Source: Psychrobacter sp. UBA3483 (GTDB lineage Bacteria; Pseudomonadota; Gammaproteobacteria; Pseudomonadales; Moraxellaceae). Taken from it: a stretch of DNA of 64,000 nt. The translations under genes and the position numbers were made by a program. Below the pieces are notes generated by a model, which was not told the DNA's origin, did not search any database, and was given only the letters and a program-made list of their open reading frames with translations. Below are positions 55,601 to 63,978 of this stretch, one piece after another; within the stretch, counting starts at the first letter, position 1; every line of letters starts with the position of its first letter. The stretch spans positions 38,902 to 102,901 of the forward strand of contig NZ_DFQS01000072.1 in NCBI RefSeq assembly GCF_002377905.1, written 5' to 3'.

Positions 55601-56320
55601 TTCCTGCTGGGTTTTTAAATATTGCTCATCTGAATACAGCCGTGGACGATTAGGGTCGGCAAGGACATATGAGCCTGCAATACAAACGCGCGCTTCGTGA
55701 GCGTCAAAATCATCTTGCTCTAAGAAACGCACGTCATTATGAGCAATAATAGGAATACGATGCTTAGCACCGGCATGAATAGCGGCTTTTATAAAAGCAT
55801 CTTCGCCCGAGCGATTGGTGCGCTTGATAGCGAAATATAAGCGATCATCAAACTGTGCTTGCCATTCTGTCAGCAGCTCGTCAGCTTTTTCTGGCATGGA
55901 ACTCACCAATGCCTGACCGACATCGGATTTTTCGGTAAATAAAACAATGACGCCAGCTGCGTGCTCTAAAATATGGCGACGCTCAATGACTGGTACCCCA
56001 TGATTGGCAGCATCGGCGCGCCCTTCGGTAAAGCCAAGCGAGACGATACGGGTGATATTTTGATAACCCTCATTGTCCATCGCCAGTAGCACCAAGCGCG
56101 TGTCCTCATTATCCATAATGATTTCACTGCCGATAATAGGCTTGATACCCGCGCCTAAGCAGGCACGATAAAATTTCACCGTCGCATAAAGGTTGGATAA
56201 ATCAGTCAATGCTAGCGCGCTCTGATTATCTGCCGCTGCCGCTTTAATTAGCGGTTTGATACGCACGATAGAATCGGTAATGGAATATTCGCTGTGGATG
56301 CCAAGGTGTACAAATGCCAT
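52604..56320 (-). CDS. dnaE: DNA polymerase III alpha subunit
   Basis: The replicative polymerase subunit, 1238 residues (E. coli 1160). The PHP domain opens with FVHLGIHSEYSITDS. The polymerase core shows GPGRGSGAGSLVAYAL and the catalytic PDFDIDFCIEGRDRVI, then GVIVYQEQVMQI, and HSAAYGVLAYQTAYLK. HhH and OB domains follow (VNKRTLEALVSAGCFD; FAGLIIDIANFGTRN). The C-terminal 110 residues include an Asn/Asp/Gly-rich stretch that is low-complexity and probably a flexible linker to tau. It heads the dnaE-hpt-trmJ run. Confidence 0.97.
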   Translation of the reverse strand: MAFVHLGIHSEYSITDSIVRIKPLIKAAAADNQSALALTDLSNLYATVKFYRACLGAGIKPIIGSEIIMDNEDTRLVLLAMDNEGYQNITRIVSLGFTEGRADAANHGVPVIERRHILEHAAGVIVLFTEKSDVGQALVSSMPEKADELLTEWQAQFDDRLYFAIKRTNRSGEDAFIKAAIHAGAKHRIPIIAHNDVRFLEQDDFDAHEARVCIAGSYVLADPNRPRLYSDEQYLKTQQEMTALFADIPQVIANTLRLATRCNVTLTLGINVLPEFPVPEGETIESFFRAESKRGLDRRLDRLFPVAERSDNWQEFRQKYDERLEYELEVILSMGFPGYFLIVMDFIRWAKANGVPVGPGRGSGAGSLVAYALNITDLDPIHYDLLFERFLNPERVSMPDFDIDFCIEGRDRVIDYVAQTYGREAVSQIITFGTMAAKAVVRDVARVQSKSYFLANKISKLIPKTPGITLSQALEQEPQLKDLISNPDNMDYEDAIEIWEMAIKLEGVCRNVGKHAGGVLIAPHKITDFSAIYCDDEGHRVSQFDKDDVEAVGLVKFDFLGLRNLTVINAAVENINLRRAREGKEALVLEDLPLDDKKAYKLLQEAKTTAVFQLESMGMKKYLAKLQPTNIEDVIAMCALYRPGPLDAGMVEMYIDRKHGREEVIYDHPNLEPILENTNGVIVYQEQVMQISQVMAGYSLGGADMLRRAMGKKKPEEMAKQRDIFVTGATAQGIDEATSGGVFDLMEKFAGYGFNRSHSAAYGVLAYQTAYLKQYYPAEFMAAVLTSDMNNTDNVVFFINDCRENFGLTVVNPSVNRSEWHFVADTPTNIIYGLGAIKGVGEGAVESIVEARRREGPFKDLYDFCRRVDIKKVNKRTLEALVSAGCFDDFAATLRPDLPSDEAYEIRGALMSQLPSAVQAAEQDRQNNELGMMDLFGEMDGVVAAPPLVMTPELIWGDKHRLKAEKNTLGLYLTGHPIDEYRDELKRYTSGARLDKLADTGYNGSCYFAGLIIDIANFGTRNVITLDDGTSRLEVSCYAERFNRVKEQLKIDEVVVIKGSIRERDGRIFARLDNAMSMVDARLRWMKKISIKVHGSDINLLTRMQPLLKSAQSGLIPAPRLAYNDEQDEQGNNGGSGNSAYDPAMGGSLYDEDGNDLLALENDIHQDALQNGSYANNALSNTDASINDNCLPLGLSIYEEYGIANVGLSEHWRIYPNDDNLQQLKSMVNEDNLHFHYS

Positions 56321-56578
56321 AGAAGACTCTTACTGGTGCAATCAAAAGGGAATAAGCTGTATGATAATAAATTTTTTATTATCAATACGTTATGGTTTTT
56401 CAAGAAGTGATAGGACGCAAAAAGTGATGTCTTGAGCTTTTAAAGCTGGTCGTCAATAATAGCATTATTTGGCGCTGACAGCCACCGATTCAAACGTAAC
56501 GGTCTGAATGAAATCATGAAAAAAATGATTTTTATAACTATGAAATCAATGTGATAAGTAGGTTTTTATGGTAAATAA

Positions 56579-57028
56579 TCACGCTTTAAGGTATGAAATA
56601 ATATAAATCATCATCCATAGCATGCTGATAACGCGGCTGACTGTTGAATAGCCTTGCTTGAGCGTAAACCATGAAAAAATAATGGGAAATAAGAAAATGC
56701 CAATACCAAGTAAGATACTGACTGGTCTTTGAGTGGCATTCATACCCTGCAGCGAAGGGGTGGGTAAAAGAGTGGAAGCAGGATTGCTATGTTGTGTTGG
56801 TTTTTGTTGAGCTATGCGCTGGGTTCTAGGCGTGGCTTTATTATGTGGTTTATAGGAAGAGTACGACAGTCCACTACCAGAGATACCGACTGTGCCACGC
56901 GTGCCTTTTTTACCAACATTAACCATAGCACCGCGTTTACCAACGGAGACGCTAGATACGCCTTGTTTGGTCAGATTAATACGTACACCGGGCGCTAGTT
57001 TAATGCTTTTTCTAAATCGAAAGCCCAT
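56579..57028 (-). CDS. DUF4236 membrane protein
   Basis: A small protein of about 149 residues. The first 60 residues are the DUF4236 domain: GFRFRKSIKLAPGVRINLTKQG, SVSVGKRGAMVNVGKKGTRGTVGISGSGLSY. A polar linker follows and then two hydrophobic segments (ILLGIGIFLFPIIFSWFTL and ISMLWMMIYIISYL). The function is unknown; this domain often appears in proteins of mobile or defence regions. A TTG nine bases upstream is unlikely; AAGGA before the ATG at 57028 fits better. Confidence 0.82.
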   Translation of the reverse strand: MGFRFRKSIKLAPGVRINLTKQGVSSVSVGKRGAMVNVGKKGTRGTVGISGSGLSYSSYKPHNKATPRTQRIAQQKPTQHSNPASTLLPTPSLQGMNATQRPVSILLGIGIFLFPIIFSWFTLKQGYSTVSRVISMLWMMIYIISYLKA

Positions 57029-57090
57029 TATTACCAATTTCCTTTACTTGTTATATGTTATTGAACTATCTTAGCACTAAACTTAGCATC

Positions 57091-57124
57091 AAAAATGCCC
57101 TCCACACTATAAAGGATGGAAGGC
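57091..57124 (-). terminator. Terminator of ggt
   Basis: On the minus strand GCCTTCCA pairs with TGGAGGGC (one G-T pair) and ATTTTTG follows. It lies just after the ggt stop codon and before DUF4236. Confidence 0.65.
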
Positions 57125-57168
57125 GCTACTATTTGAATTTAATATTTTTAATATCACTACTTTTGCTA

Positions 57169-59133
57169 TTAATATCCGACCACCGCGGCATCGACAATAC
57201 GCGGGTCAGAAGAACCGTAAACGCCATTTGGGGTAATCATAATCGACTGGGTTGAACCCATGGCTGACTGCGGGCTAACTTTATGTCCCATCGACTCGAG
57301 TTTTTTAATCGTATCAACATTTAAAGCTTTTTCGATACGAATCTCATCGGGCAGCCATTGGTCATGGATACGCGGTGCATGGGTGGCTTCGGCAATATTC
57401 ATATCATGATCAATGACGTTGGAGATGACTTGCGTGACGGTAGTAATAATGCGGCTACCACCTGGGCTGCCGGTAACGATATAAGGTTTGCTGTCTTTGA
57501 ATACCAGCGTCGGGCTCATTGACGACAACGGGCGTTTATTGGCCTCAACTGCGTTGGCATCGCCACCGATTAAGCCATAACCATTGGGCACGCCGGGTTT
57601 GGCAGAAAAATCATCCATCTCATTATTGAGTAATATCCCTGTACCTTCAGCGACAAGTCCCGTGCCATAAGAAAAATTCAGCGTATAAGTATTGGCTACC
57701 GCATTGCCATCTTTATCGACGATAGAGAAGTGTGTGGTTTGATCGCTCTCGTATGGTAAGGGGTTATTCGCCTTGATCGTTGCCGCTGGCGTGGCTTTAT
57801 TGGGATTAATTAATGCACGTAGTTTATCGGCATAAGGCTGCGAGGTTAAACCGCTGGCAGGCACATCAATAAAGTCAGCATCTCCTAAATATTCTGCGCG
57901 ATCGGCATAAGCCAATTGCATGGCCTCGCTCATCAAATGAATGGTTTGCGCGCTGTTTTGACCGTAGTCTTTTAGCGGATAGCCTTCTAAGATATTTAAA
58001 ATCTGCACGATATGGATACCACCAGAAGACGGCGGCGGCATGGAGACAATCTCATAACCACGATAATCGCCTTTAACGGGTACGCGAGCAATGGCTTGAT
58101 AGTTGGCTAAGTCTTGCAAGCTCATATTACCGCCCGCTTCATTGACGGCTTTGACCAATTTACGCGCGGTTTCGCCTTTATAAAATCCATCAGCACCTTT
58201 TGCCGCAATCAGTTTAAGGGACTTTGCCAGCTCCGGTTGACGTAGTAGCTCACCCGGCTGATAGGCACTGCCGTCTGGTTTAAAAAATATCTTTTTGGTA
58301 CTTGGCCATTTTTGTAGACGGTCACTTAACGCTTCTAGCGATTCGGACAAACCCGCAGTGACTTCAATACCGTTTTCAGCCAGTGCAATTGCTGGTGCCA
58401 TGACTTGCCCGCGACTCATGGTGCCATGATCTTCTAAGGCTTTTAGTAAGCCTGCCACCGTACCTGGCACGCCAACCGCCAAGCCATGATAACGGGATAA
58501 ATCACTAACGGCATTGCCATCGCGATCAAGATACATATCACGCGAGGCGCTACTGGGCGCTTTTTCGCGATAATCGAGCGCCACCGTTTTGCCTTGCTTG
58601 GCATCATAGACCATCATAAAACCGCCACCGCCGATGTTGCCCGCACGCGGCAACGTTACGGCTAACGCAAAGCCAACGGCGACAGCGGCATCAACGGCAT
58701 TACCGCCATCTTTTAAAATCTTTAAGCCGATATCAGAGGCGAGGGCTTCTTGGGTGGCGACCATGCCGTGCTTTGCCCAAACAGGGTGATGAATGGCGTC
58801 AGCTGAGTAGATAGCTTGGTCGGTTTTGGCTGTCTTGCCACTAACGACGGCTGTCCCTGTGGCGGTCTTGGGCGCTAGGGCAGAGGATTTCGATTTTGTA
58901 ATGCGCTGAGTTTCGGACAATACAGTCGGATTATCAGCCATAATCGCTAAATTAATCGCACTGATGTTAATCGAGGTTGGATTGGCGGTATTTTTTGCGG
59001 TCGTAGGTTTTGTTTCTGCGGCGTGAGCAGAGACCGTTAGCAATAGCGTACTAGTGATAATCAGCGCAGCAGATTTTAGTTTTTTATGGGTGAGCGTTTG
59101 GGTGCTATGAGAATGAGAAAACAAAGTTGACAT
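57169..59133 (-). CDS. ggt: Gamma-glutamyltransferase
   Basis: A 654-residue periplasmic Ntn-hydrolase precursor that cleaves glutathione and other gamma-glutamyl compounds. A signal peptide (LKSAALIITSTLLLTVSAHA) is followed by about 75 residues of Thr/Ala-rich linker, then MVATQEALASDIG, GGGGFMMVYD-type GNIGGGGFM, and the autoprocessing threonine in DQTTHFSIVDKDGNA. GSPGGSRIITT near residue 560 is intact. It is longer than the usual 580 residues because of the linker. AAGGA seven bases before ATG supports the start. Confidence 0.94.
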   Translation of the reverse strand: MSTLFSHSHSTQTLTHKKLKSAALIITSTLLLTVSAHAAETKPTTAKNTANPTSINISAINLAIMADNPTVLSETQRITKSKSSALAPKTATGTAVVSGKTAKTDQAIYSADAIHHPVWAKHGMVATQEALASDIGLKILKDGGNAVDAAVAVGFALAVTLPRAGNIGGGGFMMVYDAKQGKTVALDYREKAPSSASRDMYLDRDGNAVSDLSRYHGLAVGVPGTVAGLLKALEDHGTMSRGQVMAPAIALAENGIEVTAGLSESLEALSDRLQKWPSTKKIFFKPDGSAYQPGELLRQPELAKSLKLIAAKGADGFYKGETARKLVKAVNEAGGNMSLQDLANYQAIARVPVKGDYRGYEIVSMPPPSSGGIHIVQILNILEGYPLKDYGQNSAQTIHLMSEAMQLAYADRAEYLGDADFIDVPASGLTSQPYADKLRALINPNKATPAATIKANNPLPYESDQTTHFSIVDKDGNAVANTYTLNFSYGTGLVAEGTGILLNNEMDDFSAKPGVPNGYGLIGGDANAVEANKRPLSSMSPTLVFKDSKPYIVTGSPGGSRIITTVTQVISNVIDHDMNIAEATHAPRIHDQWLPDEIRIEKALNVDTIKKLESMGHKVSPQSAMGSTQSIMITPNGVYGSSDPRIVDAAVVGY

Positions 59134-59312
59134 CGCAAAGTCCTTTTTACGAGGGTGAAAAAAATTGAGCTAAAAAGAGAGGTGAATCAATAAGCTTAAA
59201 TAGTAACGAATATTGCCAGTAGTAGAAAGGGCTTTACTATTTTTGTTTTCAGATAAAGAAGCCCGTTATAAGGTAGTTAAGCTTTGGAAGTTTGAGAGAT
59301 GAAAAAAGAGCC

Positions 59313-59348
59313 AAAAAAAAGCGCACCGGCTAACCGATGCGCTTTTTT
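59313..59348. terminator. Hairpin with A/T runs upstream of ggt
   Basis: AAAAAAGCGCaccGG and CCgatGCGCTTTTTT pair with an internal loop. It lies between the start of ggt and the MITE-like repeat and may end transcription coming from the cpxP-like gene on the minus strand. Confidence 0.75.
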
Positions 59349-59394
59349 AAATGTTCTTACTTTATCTAACTAATGCTTTTTAATTCCATGGCTT

Positions 59395-59534
59395 ATATAG
59401 TCAGTTCAAAATAAAAGCGATACGTTATAGCTATGTGCGACTGGTATAAATTTTCCTTGCTTGCTGTTATCACAGAGGCTACGAAAAATTCATCCCAGTC
59501 GCACTGTATCGATTTTAAAGTAATTCTACTATAT
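59395..59534. repeat. MITE-like palindromic repeat, copy B
   Basis: A 140-base imperfect palindrome. The left arm starts ATATAGTCAGTTC and the right arm, reversed, ATATAGTAGAATT; further in both have TAAAA-CGATAC, then GTGCGACTGG-AT-AATTTT. It encodes no protein that I can support. The right end lies one base from the stop codon of the cpxP-like gene. The copy at 34966-35117 matches it and a third begins at 63979. Such a unit is either a mobile MITE or a structured intergenic repeat. Confidence 0.8.
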
Positions 59535-59535
59535 C

Positions 59536-60075
59536 TTACTGCGCTTGGTTATGCATCTGACGGTTTTTTGAACCATGATGACCTTTTGCTTTTCTTTCTG
59601 ATTTTAATTGTGCCATTTTTTGACGTTGTTCAGAGGTCAGTACTTGCGAGATAGCATGCTCGGTTTGTACGCGTTCAATAAAGCGCTGCTTGGTCTTTGC
59701 CGCTTGTTGATCGGCTAGGCGGTTAACTGCTGCGGCATCTAAGGTTTTGGCATTGGTCAACGCTTGCATTTGTTGTTGCATTTGCGCGCGTTCTGCTTGA
59801 TATTTGCTACGATCTTTTTTGTTGCCACTATATTTTTCTTGCATAATGGCTTTGATTTGTGCTTGCTGCGTCGCTGTCAAATCCAACTGCGACATAGGGC
59901 CTCTCATGCCACCTTTATGCATGCCGTCTTTCATGCCAGCTTTATGCTGCTTTTGCATGTTGGTCGTTGTTGGCGTTGCTGACGTCGTATCGGTGGTGGC
60001 GTTGACACTGGTACAGCCCGTAACCGTTAAGACGCTAGATATCGCGAGTACTGAGCCTATCAATAATTTTTTCAT
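59536..60075 (-). CDS. CpxP/Spy-like periplasmic protein, predicted lipoprotein
   Basis: A 179-residue protein with a signal peptide and lipobox (MKKLLIGSVLAISSVLTVTGC). The mature part has two LTxxQ motifs typical of the Spy/CpxP family, LTATQQAQIKAIM and LTSEQRQKMAQL, in long helices rich in Gln, Lys and Met. CpxP-type proteins sense misfolded protein and restrain the CpxA kinase; a kinase and regulator lie divergently next to it. E. coli CpxP is soluble, while this one seems to be lipid-anchored. AAGG eight bases before the second ATG supports 60075. Confidence 0.85.
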   Translation of the reverse strand: MKKLLIGSVLAISSVLTVTGCTSVNATTDTTSATPTTTNMQKQHKAGMKDGMHKGGMRGPMSQLDLTATQQAQIKAIMQEKYSGNKKDRSKYQAERAQMQQQMQALTNAKTLDAAAVNRLADQQAAKTKQRFIERVQTEHAISQVLTSEQRQKMAQLKSERKAKGHHGSKNRQMHNQAQ

Positions 60076-60375
60076 TATCATTACCTTAAATTATGGTGCA
60101 AACGTTAATTATTACGAAAAGAGGTTTTTTATCTGAGAAGTAATGATTATCAAGTGTCCCGGATAGCCACTATTAACCATTACTTGCCGTCAGTGCTTGT
60201 TACTGATAGTCCCTATCATACGACAGCTAGAAGTTGCGAACATTTATGAAATATTAAGAAAGGTAACGTTTGTGGCGCATTGATAGGCGCTTGCCTGATA
60301 ATATCAGCCATACTATGGCATGCTTGGAATCATTTGACTGAACGGCAATAAAGTAGAAAGGAGAGGAGGATGACG
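60076..60375. other. Divergent regulatory region, cpxP-like / response regulator
   Basis: About 300 bases between divergent genes, AT-rich near the lipoprotein start. This is where a CpxR-like regulator would bind. I could not recognise a convincing GTAAA-N5-GTAAA box. GGAGG lies six bases before the regulator start. Confidence 0.45.
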
Positions 60376-61083
60376 ATGACGATGCCAAATATTTTATTGG
60401 GTGATGATGATGAAGAGTTGACCCAACTGCTGCAAGAGTATTTGCATAATCATGGCATCCAAAGTGACTGTGTTTATGATGGCGAGGCGGTCATCGAACG
60501 CTTAAAATCAGCCATGAATGATAGTGCGCCTTATGATTTATTGGTGCTCGATATTATGATGCCAAAAATAGATGGGCTCAGTGTCCTGCGTCAGCTGCCA
60601 GCGATTAACGATATTCCCGTCATTATGTTGACAGCAAAAGGTGAGGAGATTGATCGTATTATTGGGCTGGAGCTTGGCGCAGATGACTATATTACCAAGC
60701 CTTGTAACCCACGTGAGCTGCTGGCACGTATTAACGCGGTGATTAAACGTAGCCGTATCACCGCATCGGGTGCAGCCACCTCAGAACATACCCCTTTGCC
60801 AGAGAGTCGCCTGCATTTGGACCAAAATCAGCGTATCTGTCAAATAGATGGCATTGAGCTACAAGTGACTGGTACGGAGTTCGATTTATTGTTGGCGCTA
60901 CTTAAACAAAAAGGCGAGGTGGTAAGTAAAGCATGGCTGTCACAAAATGTCTTACAGCGTGAACTGCAGCCGTTCGATCGCAGCCTTGATGTACATGTAT
61001 CTCGCCTGCGTAAAAAACTTCAACCTTTTCATGATGAGTCTATCAAGGCGATTCGTGGTAAAGGCTATCAGTTGGTGCTGTAG
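60376..61083 (+). CDS. OmpR/PhoB-family response regulator, CpxR-like
   Basis: A 235-residue DNA-binding regulator. The receiver has ILLGDDDEEL (acidic pocket), the phospho-acceptor in LLVLDIMMPKIDG, VIMLTAKGEE and DDYITKPCNPREL (Lys). The winged helix shows LTGTEF-type VTGTEFDLLLAL, FDRSLDVHVSRLRKKL and IKAIRGKGYQL. The start region reads M-T-M-T-M; the ATG after GGAGG (60376) is likeliest. Three bases from the kinase gene and divergent from a CpxP/Spy-like gene, it resembles CpxR. Confidence 0.88.
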   Translation: MTMPNILLGDDDEELTQLLQEYLHNHGIQSDCVYDGEAVIERLKSAMNDSAPYDLLVLDIMMPKIDGLSVLRQLPAINDIPVIMLTAKGEEIDRIIGLELGADDYITKPCNPRELLARINAVIKRSRITASGAATSEHTPLPESRLHLDQNQRICQIDGIELQVTGTEFDLLLALLKQKGEVVSKAWLSQNVLQRELQPFDRSLDVHVSRLRKKLQPFHDESIKAIRGKGYQLVL

Positions 61084-61085
61084 TA

Positions 61086-62642
61086 ATGACGGACTCATCG
61101 ATGCCTACTTCTACATTTAAGCCAAGAATGACACTATTTTGGCGGCTATTTCTCAGTCTATTATTGACTGTACTCATCACCTCTATTATCTCTGTTATGG
61201 TAGAACGTTGGCTTAATGGTAAAGAGCTCAGCGCTCGGATGGACGTGCAAATTGACAGTCTTTTACTCAAGCGTCAAGAAGTGGTTGCGGCACTACAAGC
61301 GGGTGATTTATTGGCAGTCAGACAGCTGTACCGGCAAGACCGACGGGTGATGAGTCAAATTAGAATTTACGATGAGCAGGGCGCTATTATTTTTCCGCGT
61401 TATCGTTATAGGGAAGAGCGTCAAACAAACGGTCAGGAAGTGGAGCGTGACTTGCCATCACAGGCTATGTCTGACAATCGTAGAGCGCATAATAATAAAA
61501 ATGACAGCGCCTATGAAAAGCCTTCTTTTATTAATGAAATTCTGCATCCAGCGATGCCGAATAGAGAAGTGATTTTTGACCCTGATAATCGCCCAGAGCT
61601 GGCAGATTTAACCGTAGATTTGCCGGACGGCCAAACGGCCATCATACAATTGCGCCCGCATTTACGTTTTGCCGACGTTTTAGAGCTACAACGCGGTAAT
61701 TTCACGGTGCGTTTGCTGCTGATTATCCTCTTTAGTACTTTGGTCTGCTTTTGGCTCAGTCGTACGCTGACTCGGCGCATCGGTCAGGTGCAAGATACCG
61801 TGCACCGTATGATCGATGGCGACTATCAACCCAATCCCCATTTATCAGAGATGGGCTCTGACGAGCTAGGACTATTGGCAAAAGATGTTGCTCAATTATC
61901 AACGCGCTTGGCAGAGAGTGAGCTGGCACGCAAGCAGATGTTAAGTGATATCTCGCATGAGCTGCGCTCGCCACTGGCGCGTCTTGATGTGGCTACTGAA
62001 CTGACGCGTGACTTTGCGCCCAATGCCAGCCGCTACCTTGACCGTATCGATAAAGAATCGGCACGTATGAATGAGCTGATTGAGCAAATTATTCATATTC
62101 AGTCGCTACAAATGCAGCAATATACCATCGATAATTTAGAAAATGATGCCGTAAATATTGTTGAACTCATCACTGAAATTGGCAAAGACGTCTGTTTTGA
62201 GTTTCAACATAAAAATGTGCGCTGGCAGTGGACGCCGCCCGATGTTTTATTATCGTCATCATCTGGTGCGTCTTTGACTGTGATGGGCAATCAAGAACAG
62301 TTGCATAGCGCGCTTGAAAATATTATTCGTAATGCTTTTATGCACACTCCTGCAGATTCGACCGTTACTGCTGAAGTCACAAAAGTAAGGCTCGATAATA
62401 AAAGAGATGCCATTCAAATTAGCATAACAGACGAGGGCGGCGGGGTAGCAGAAAAAGATGTAGAACGTATTTTTCAGCCTTTTGTACGCCTTGATAGTGC
62501 CCGCCACAGGGAAACAGGTGGCTATGGGTTGGGATTGGCCATCGTTCATGCCGTTGTTATGGCTCACAAAGGTCAAATTAATGTCCATAATCGCCAAGAT
62601 GATGAAGGGCTAGAGATACAGATAGTACTGCCTATTCAATAA
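61086..62642 (+). CDS. Sensor histidine kinase, CpxA-like
   Basis: A 518-residue membrane kinase. Helix 1 (about 17-38) and helix 2 (about 207-226) enclose a periplasmic sensor of about 165 residues. HAMP follows (RRIGQVQDTVHRMIDGDY), then the phospho-accepting H291 in LSDISHELRSPLARLD and the ATPase motifs NIIRNAFMHT, ITDEGGGV and GGYGLGLAIVHAVV. It is larger than E. coli CpxA (457), with a longer periplasmic loop rich in Arg and Asn. Signal and partner are inferred from the adjacent CpxR-like and CpxP-like genes. Confidence 0.9.
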   Translation: MTDSSMPTSTFKPRMTLFWRLFLSLLLTVLITSIISVMVERWLNGKELSARMDVQIDSLLLKRQEVVAALQAGDLLAVRQLYRQDRRVMSQIRIYDEQGAIIFPRYRYREERQTNGQEVERDLPSQAMSDNRRAHNNKNDSAYEKPSFINEILHPAMPNREVIFDPDNRPELADLTVDLPDGQTAIIQLRPHLRFADVLELQRGNFTVRLLLIILFSTLVCFWLSRTLTRRIGQVQDTVHRMIDGDYQPNPHLSEMGSDELGLLAKDVAQLSTRLAESELARKQMLSDISHELRSPLARLDVATELTRDFAPNASRYLDRIDKESARMNELIEQIIHIQSLQMQQYTIDNLENDAVNIVELITEIGKDVCFEFQHKNVRWQWTPPDVLLSSSSGASLTVMGNQEQLHSALENIIRNAFMHTPADSTVTAEVTKVRLDNKRDAIQISITDEGGGVAEKDVERIFQPFVRLDSARHRETGGYGLGLAIVHAVVMAHKGQINVHNRQDDEGLEIQIVLPIQ

Positions 62643-62690
62643 AAGTAAACAATATTTATTATACCTTTAAAATTATAGAATTAGGAGAAA

Positions 62691-63554
62691 CTAGCGTACC
62701 AAAATAACAGGCGATAAAGTGCTGGCAATAATTTCTGTTGTAGTACTGCCCAAAAATAAATGCTGAAGCTTAGAGCGCCCATAAGCGCCAACGACGATGA
62801 TATCGATATTATTTTTAAATTGGAAACTAAGTAACCCCTCAACCGCATCAAGTTCTGATAGCTGATGGGTATCAATGCTAAAACCCGCTGCCTTTAAGTA
62901 TGCCGCCGCGTCACTAAGGCTTTTTTTAGAGGCTTCATTATGATGGCCGACCATGACGATATGACCTTGTAGACCTTTTAATAGGTTGCTCTTTGCAAGC
63001 ATGTGTATGGCATTTATCGCCGTTTTACTGCCATCAAACGCCACCATATACGACTGCGGCTCTTTAAATTTTTCTGAACAAATCAATACTGGTATGGTAG
63101 AGGCGCGGGCAACCGTTTCGATTTGGCTGCCAATATTGATGCGACTGTTTTTATGGTCTTCACCGCGGCGTCCCATGACGATGGCGCGATTTTTTTCCTG
63201 AAAATGCTCAATCGCTGGCAGCAGCTTACCGCGGCGTTGATAAATGCAAACATTCATGTCTTTAAAGCCGTTTTGTATATGACTTTTTGCATCTTGTACT
63301 AAGGCATTGCTGTAGTTGTTGACTACTTGTGCCCTTTGCTCATCGAGTTCAGATAACTCATCAAGCAAAAACTGGCGACTGTTAATGCCAATGGCGCCAG
63401 ATAGATCGCGTCTGACCGAAGCTGCTACGTCGCTTACGTGCAATAATGCCACCGGAATATCCAGCTTGCTGGCGTACCACGCGGCATAATCACAGACTGA
63501 GCCAGTCACCGCTGAACCATCAATACAAGCCAAAACGTGCTCTTCCGTTATCAT
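62691..63554 (-). CDS. Universal stress protein, two UspA domains
   Basis: A 287-residue protein with tandem UspA folds. Domain 1 (about 1-155) starts VLACIDGSAVTGSVCDYA and ends AIVMGRRGEDHKN; domain 2 (about 165-287) starts YMVAFDGSKTAINAI and has VVGAYGRSKLQHLFLGSTT. The second domain shows the GxxGRS...GS ATP-binding pattern; the first is less complete. Such E-type Usp proteins respond to starvation and oxidative or membrane stress. AAGGA precedes the ATG. No terminator was seen on its side. Confidence 0.92.
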   Translation of the reverse strand: MITEEHVLACIDGSAVTGSVCDYAAWYASKLDIPVALLHVSDVAASVRRDLSGAIGINSRQFLLDELSELDEQRAQVVNNYSNALVQDAKSHIQNGFKDMNVCIYQRRGKLLPAIEHFQEKNRAIVMGRRGEDHKNSRINIGSQIETVARASTIPVLICSEKFKEPQSYMVAFDGSKTAINAIHMLAKSNLLKGLQGHIVMVGHHNEASKKSLSDAAAYLKAAGFSIDTHQLSELDAVEGLLSFQFKNNIDIIVVGAYGRSKLQHLFLGSTTTEIIASTLSPVILVR

Positions 63555-63978
63555 AATCTGTCCTTAGTTTTGCATTTAACTTTTGATAAACCTACTTTTG
63601 ATCGAATTGAGAACAACCTAGCATGGGTTATTATCTTACCTTAAATATAGTCGTAGCAACATTAAGCGTTGAGCTTTACATGCTTTTTTATAAATATAAT
63701 TTTTCTTTAATTATAGAACAATATTTCATCAATATAGCATTTATGCAATATGGTTTATAATAAATAGGAGGATGTATAGCTGATATAAAATACGACTTTA
63801 TCTAAAAACACGTTTATTTTCTAGAGGTCTTAAATCGAAATTGTTATTTAAAAGTCAAGTGGTAATTTTTATTAATATATAATTAATAGCTATACCATTA
63901 TTAACATAAGTAAATTTATATTTATGAGTATCGCTATGATTCGTTTAATAGAAACACTACCTTTTAGGGATTATCACT
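63555..63978. other. AT-rich intergenic region at the window end
   Basis: About 420 very AT-rich bases without a supported gene. It includes the promoter of the universal stress gene. Nothing else could be read apart from the repeat start at 63979. Confidence 0.45.

Noticed and set aside
59433..59654. A plus-strand frame across the repeat and the end of the cpxP-like gene
   Set aside because: It is a shadow of the MITE-like repeat and of the real gene on the other strand; there is no ribosome-binding site.
60082..60369. A CpxR box (GTAAA-N5-GTAAA)
   Set aside because: Only partial matches were seen, no better than expected in AT-rich DNA.
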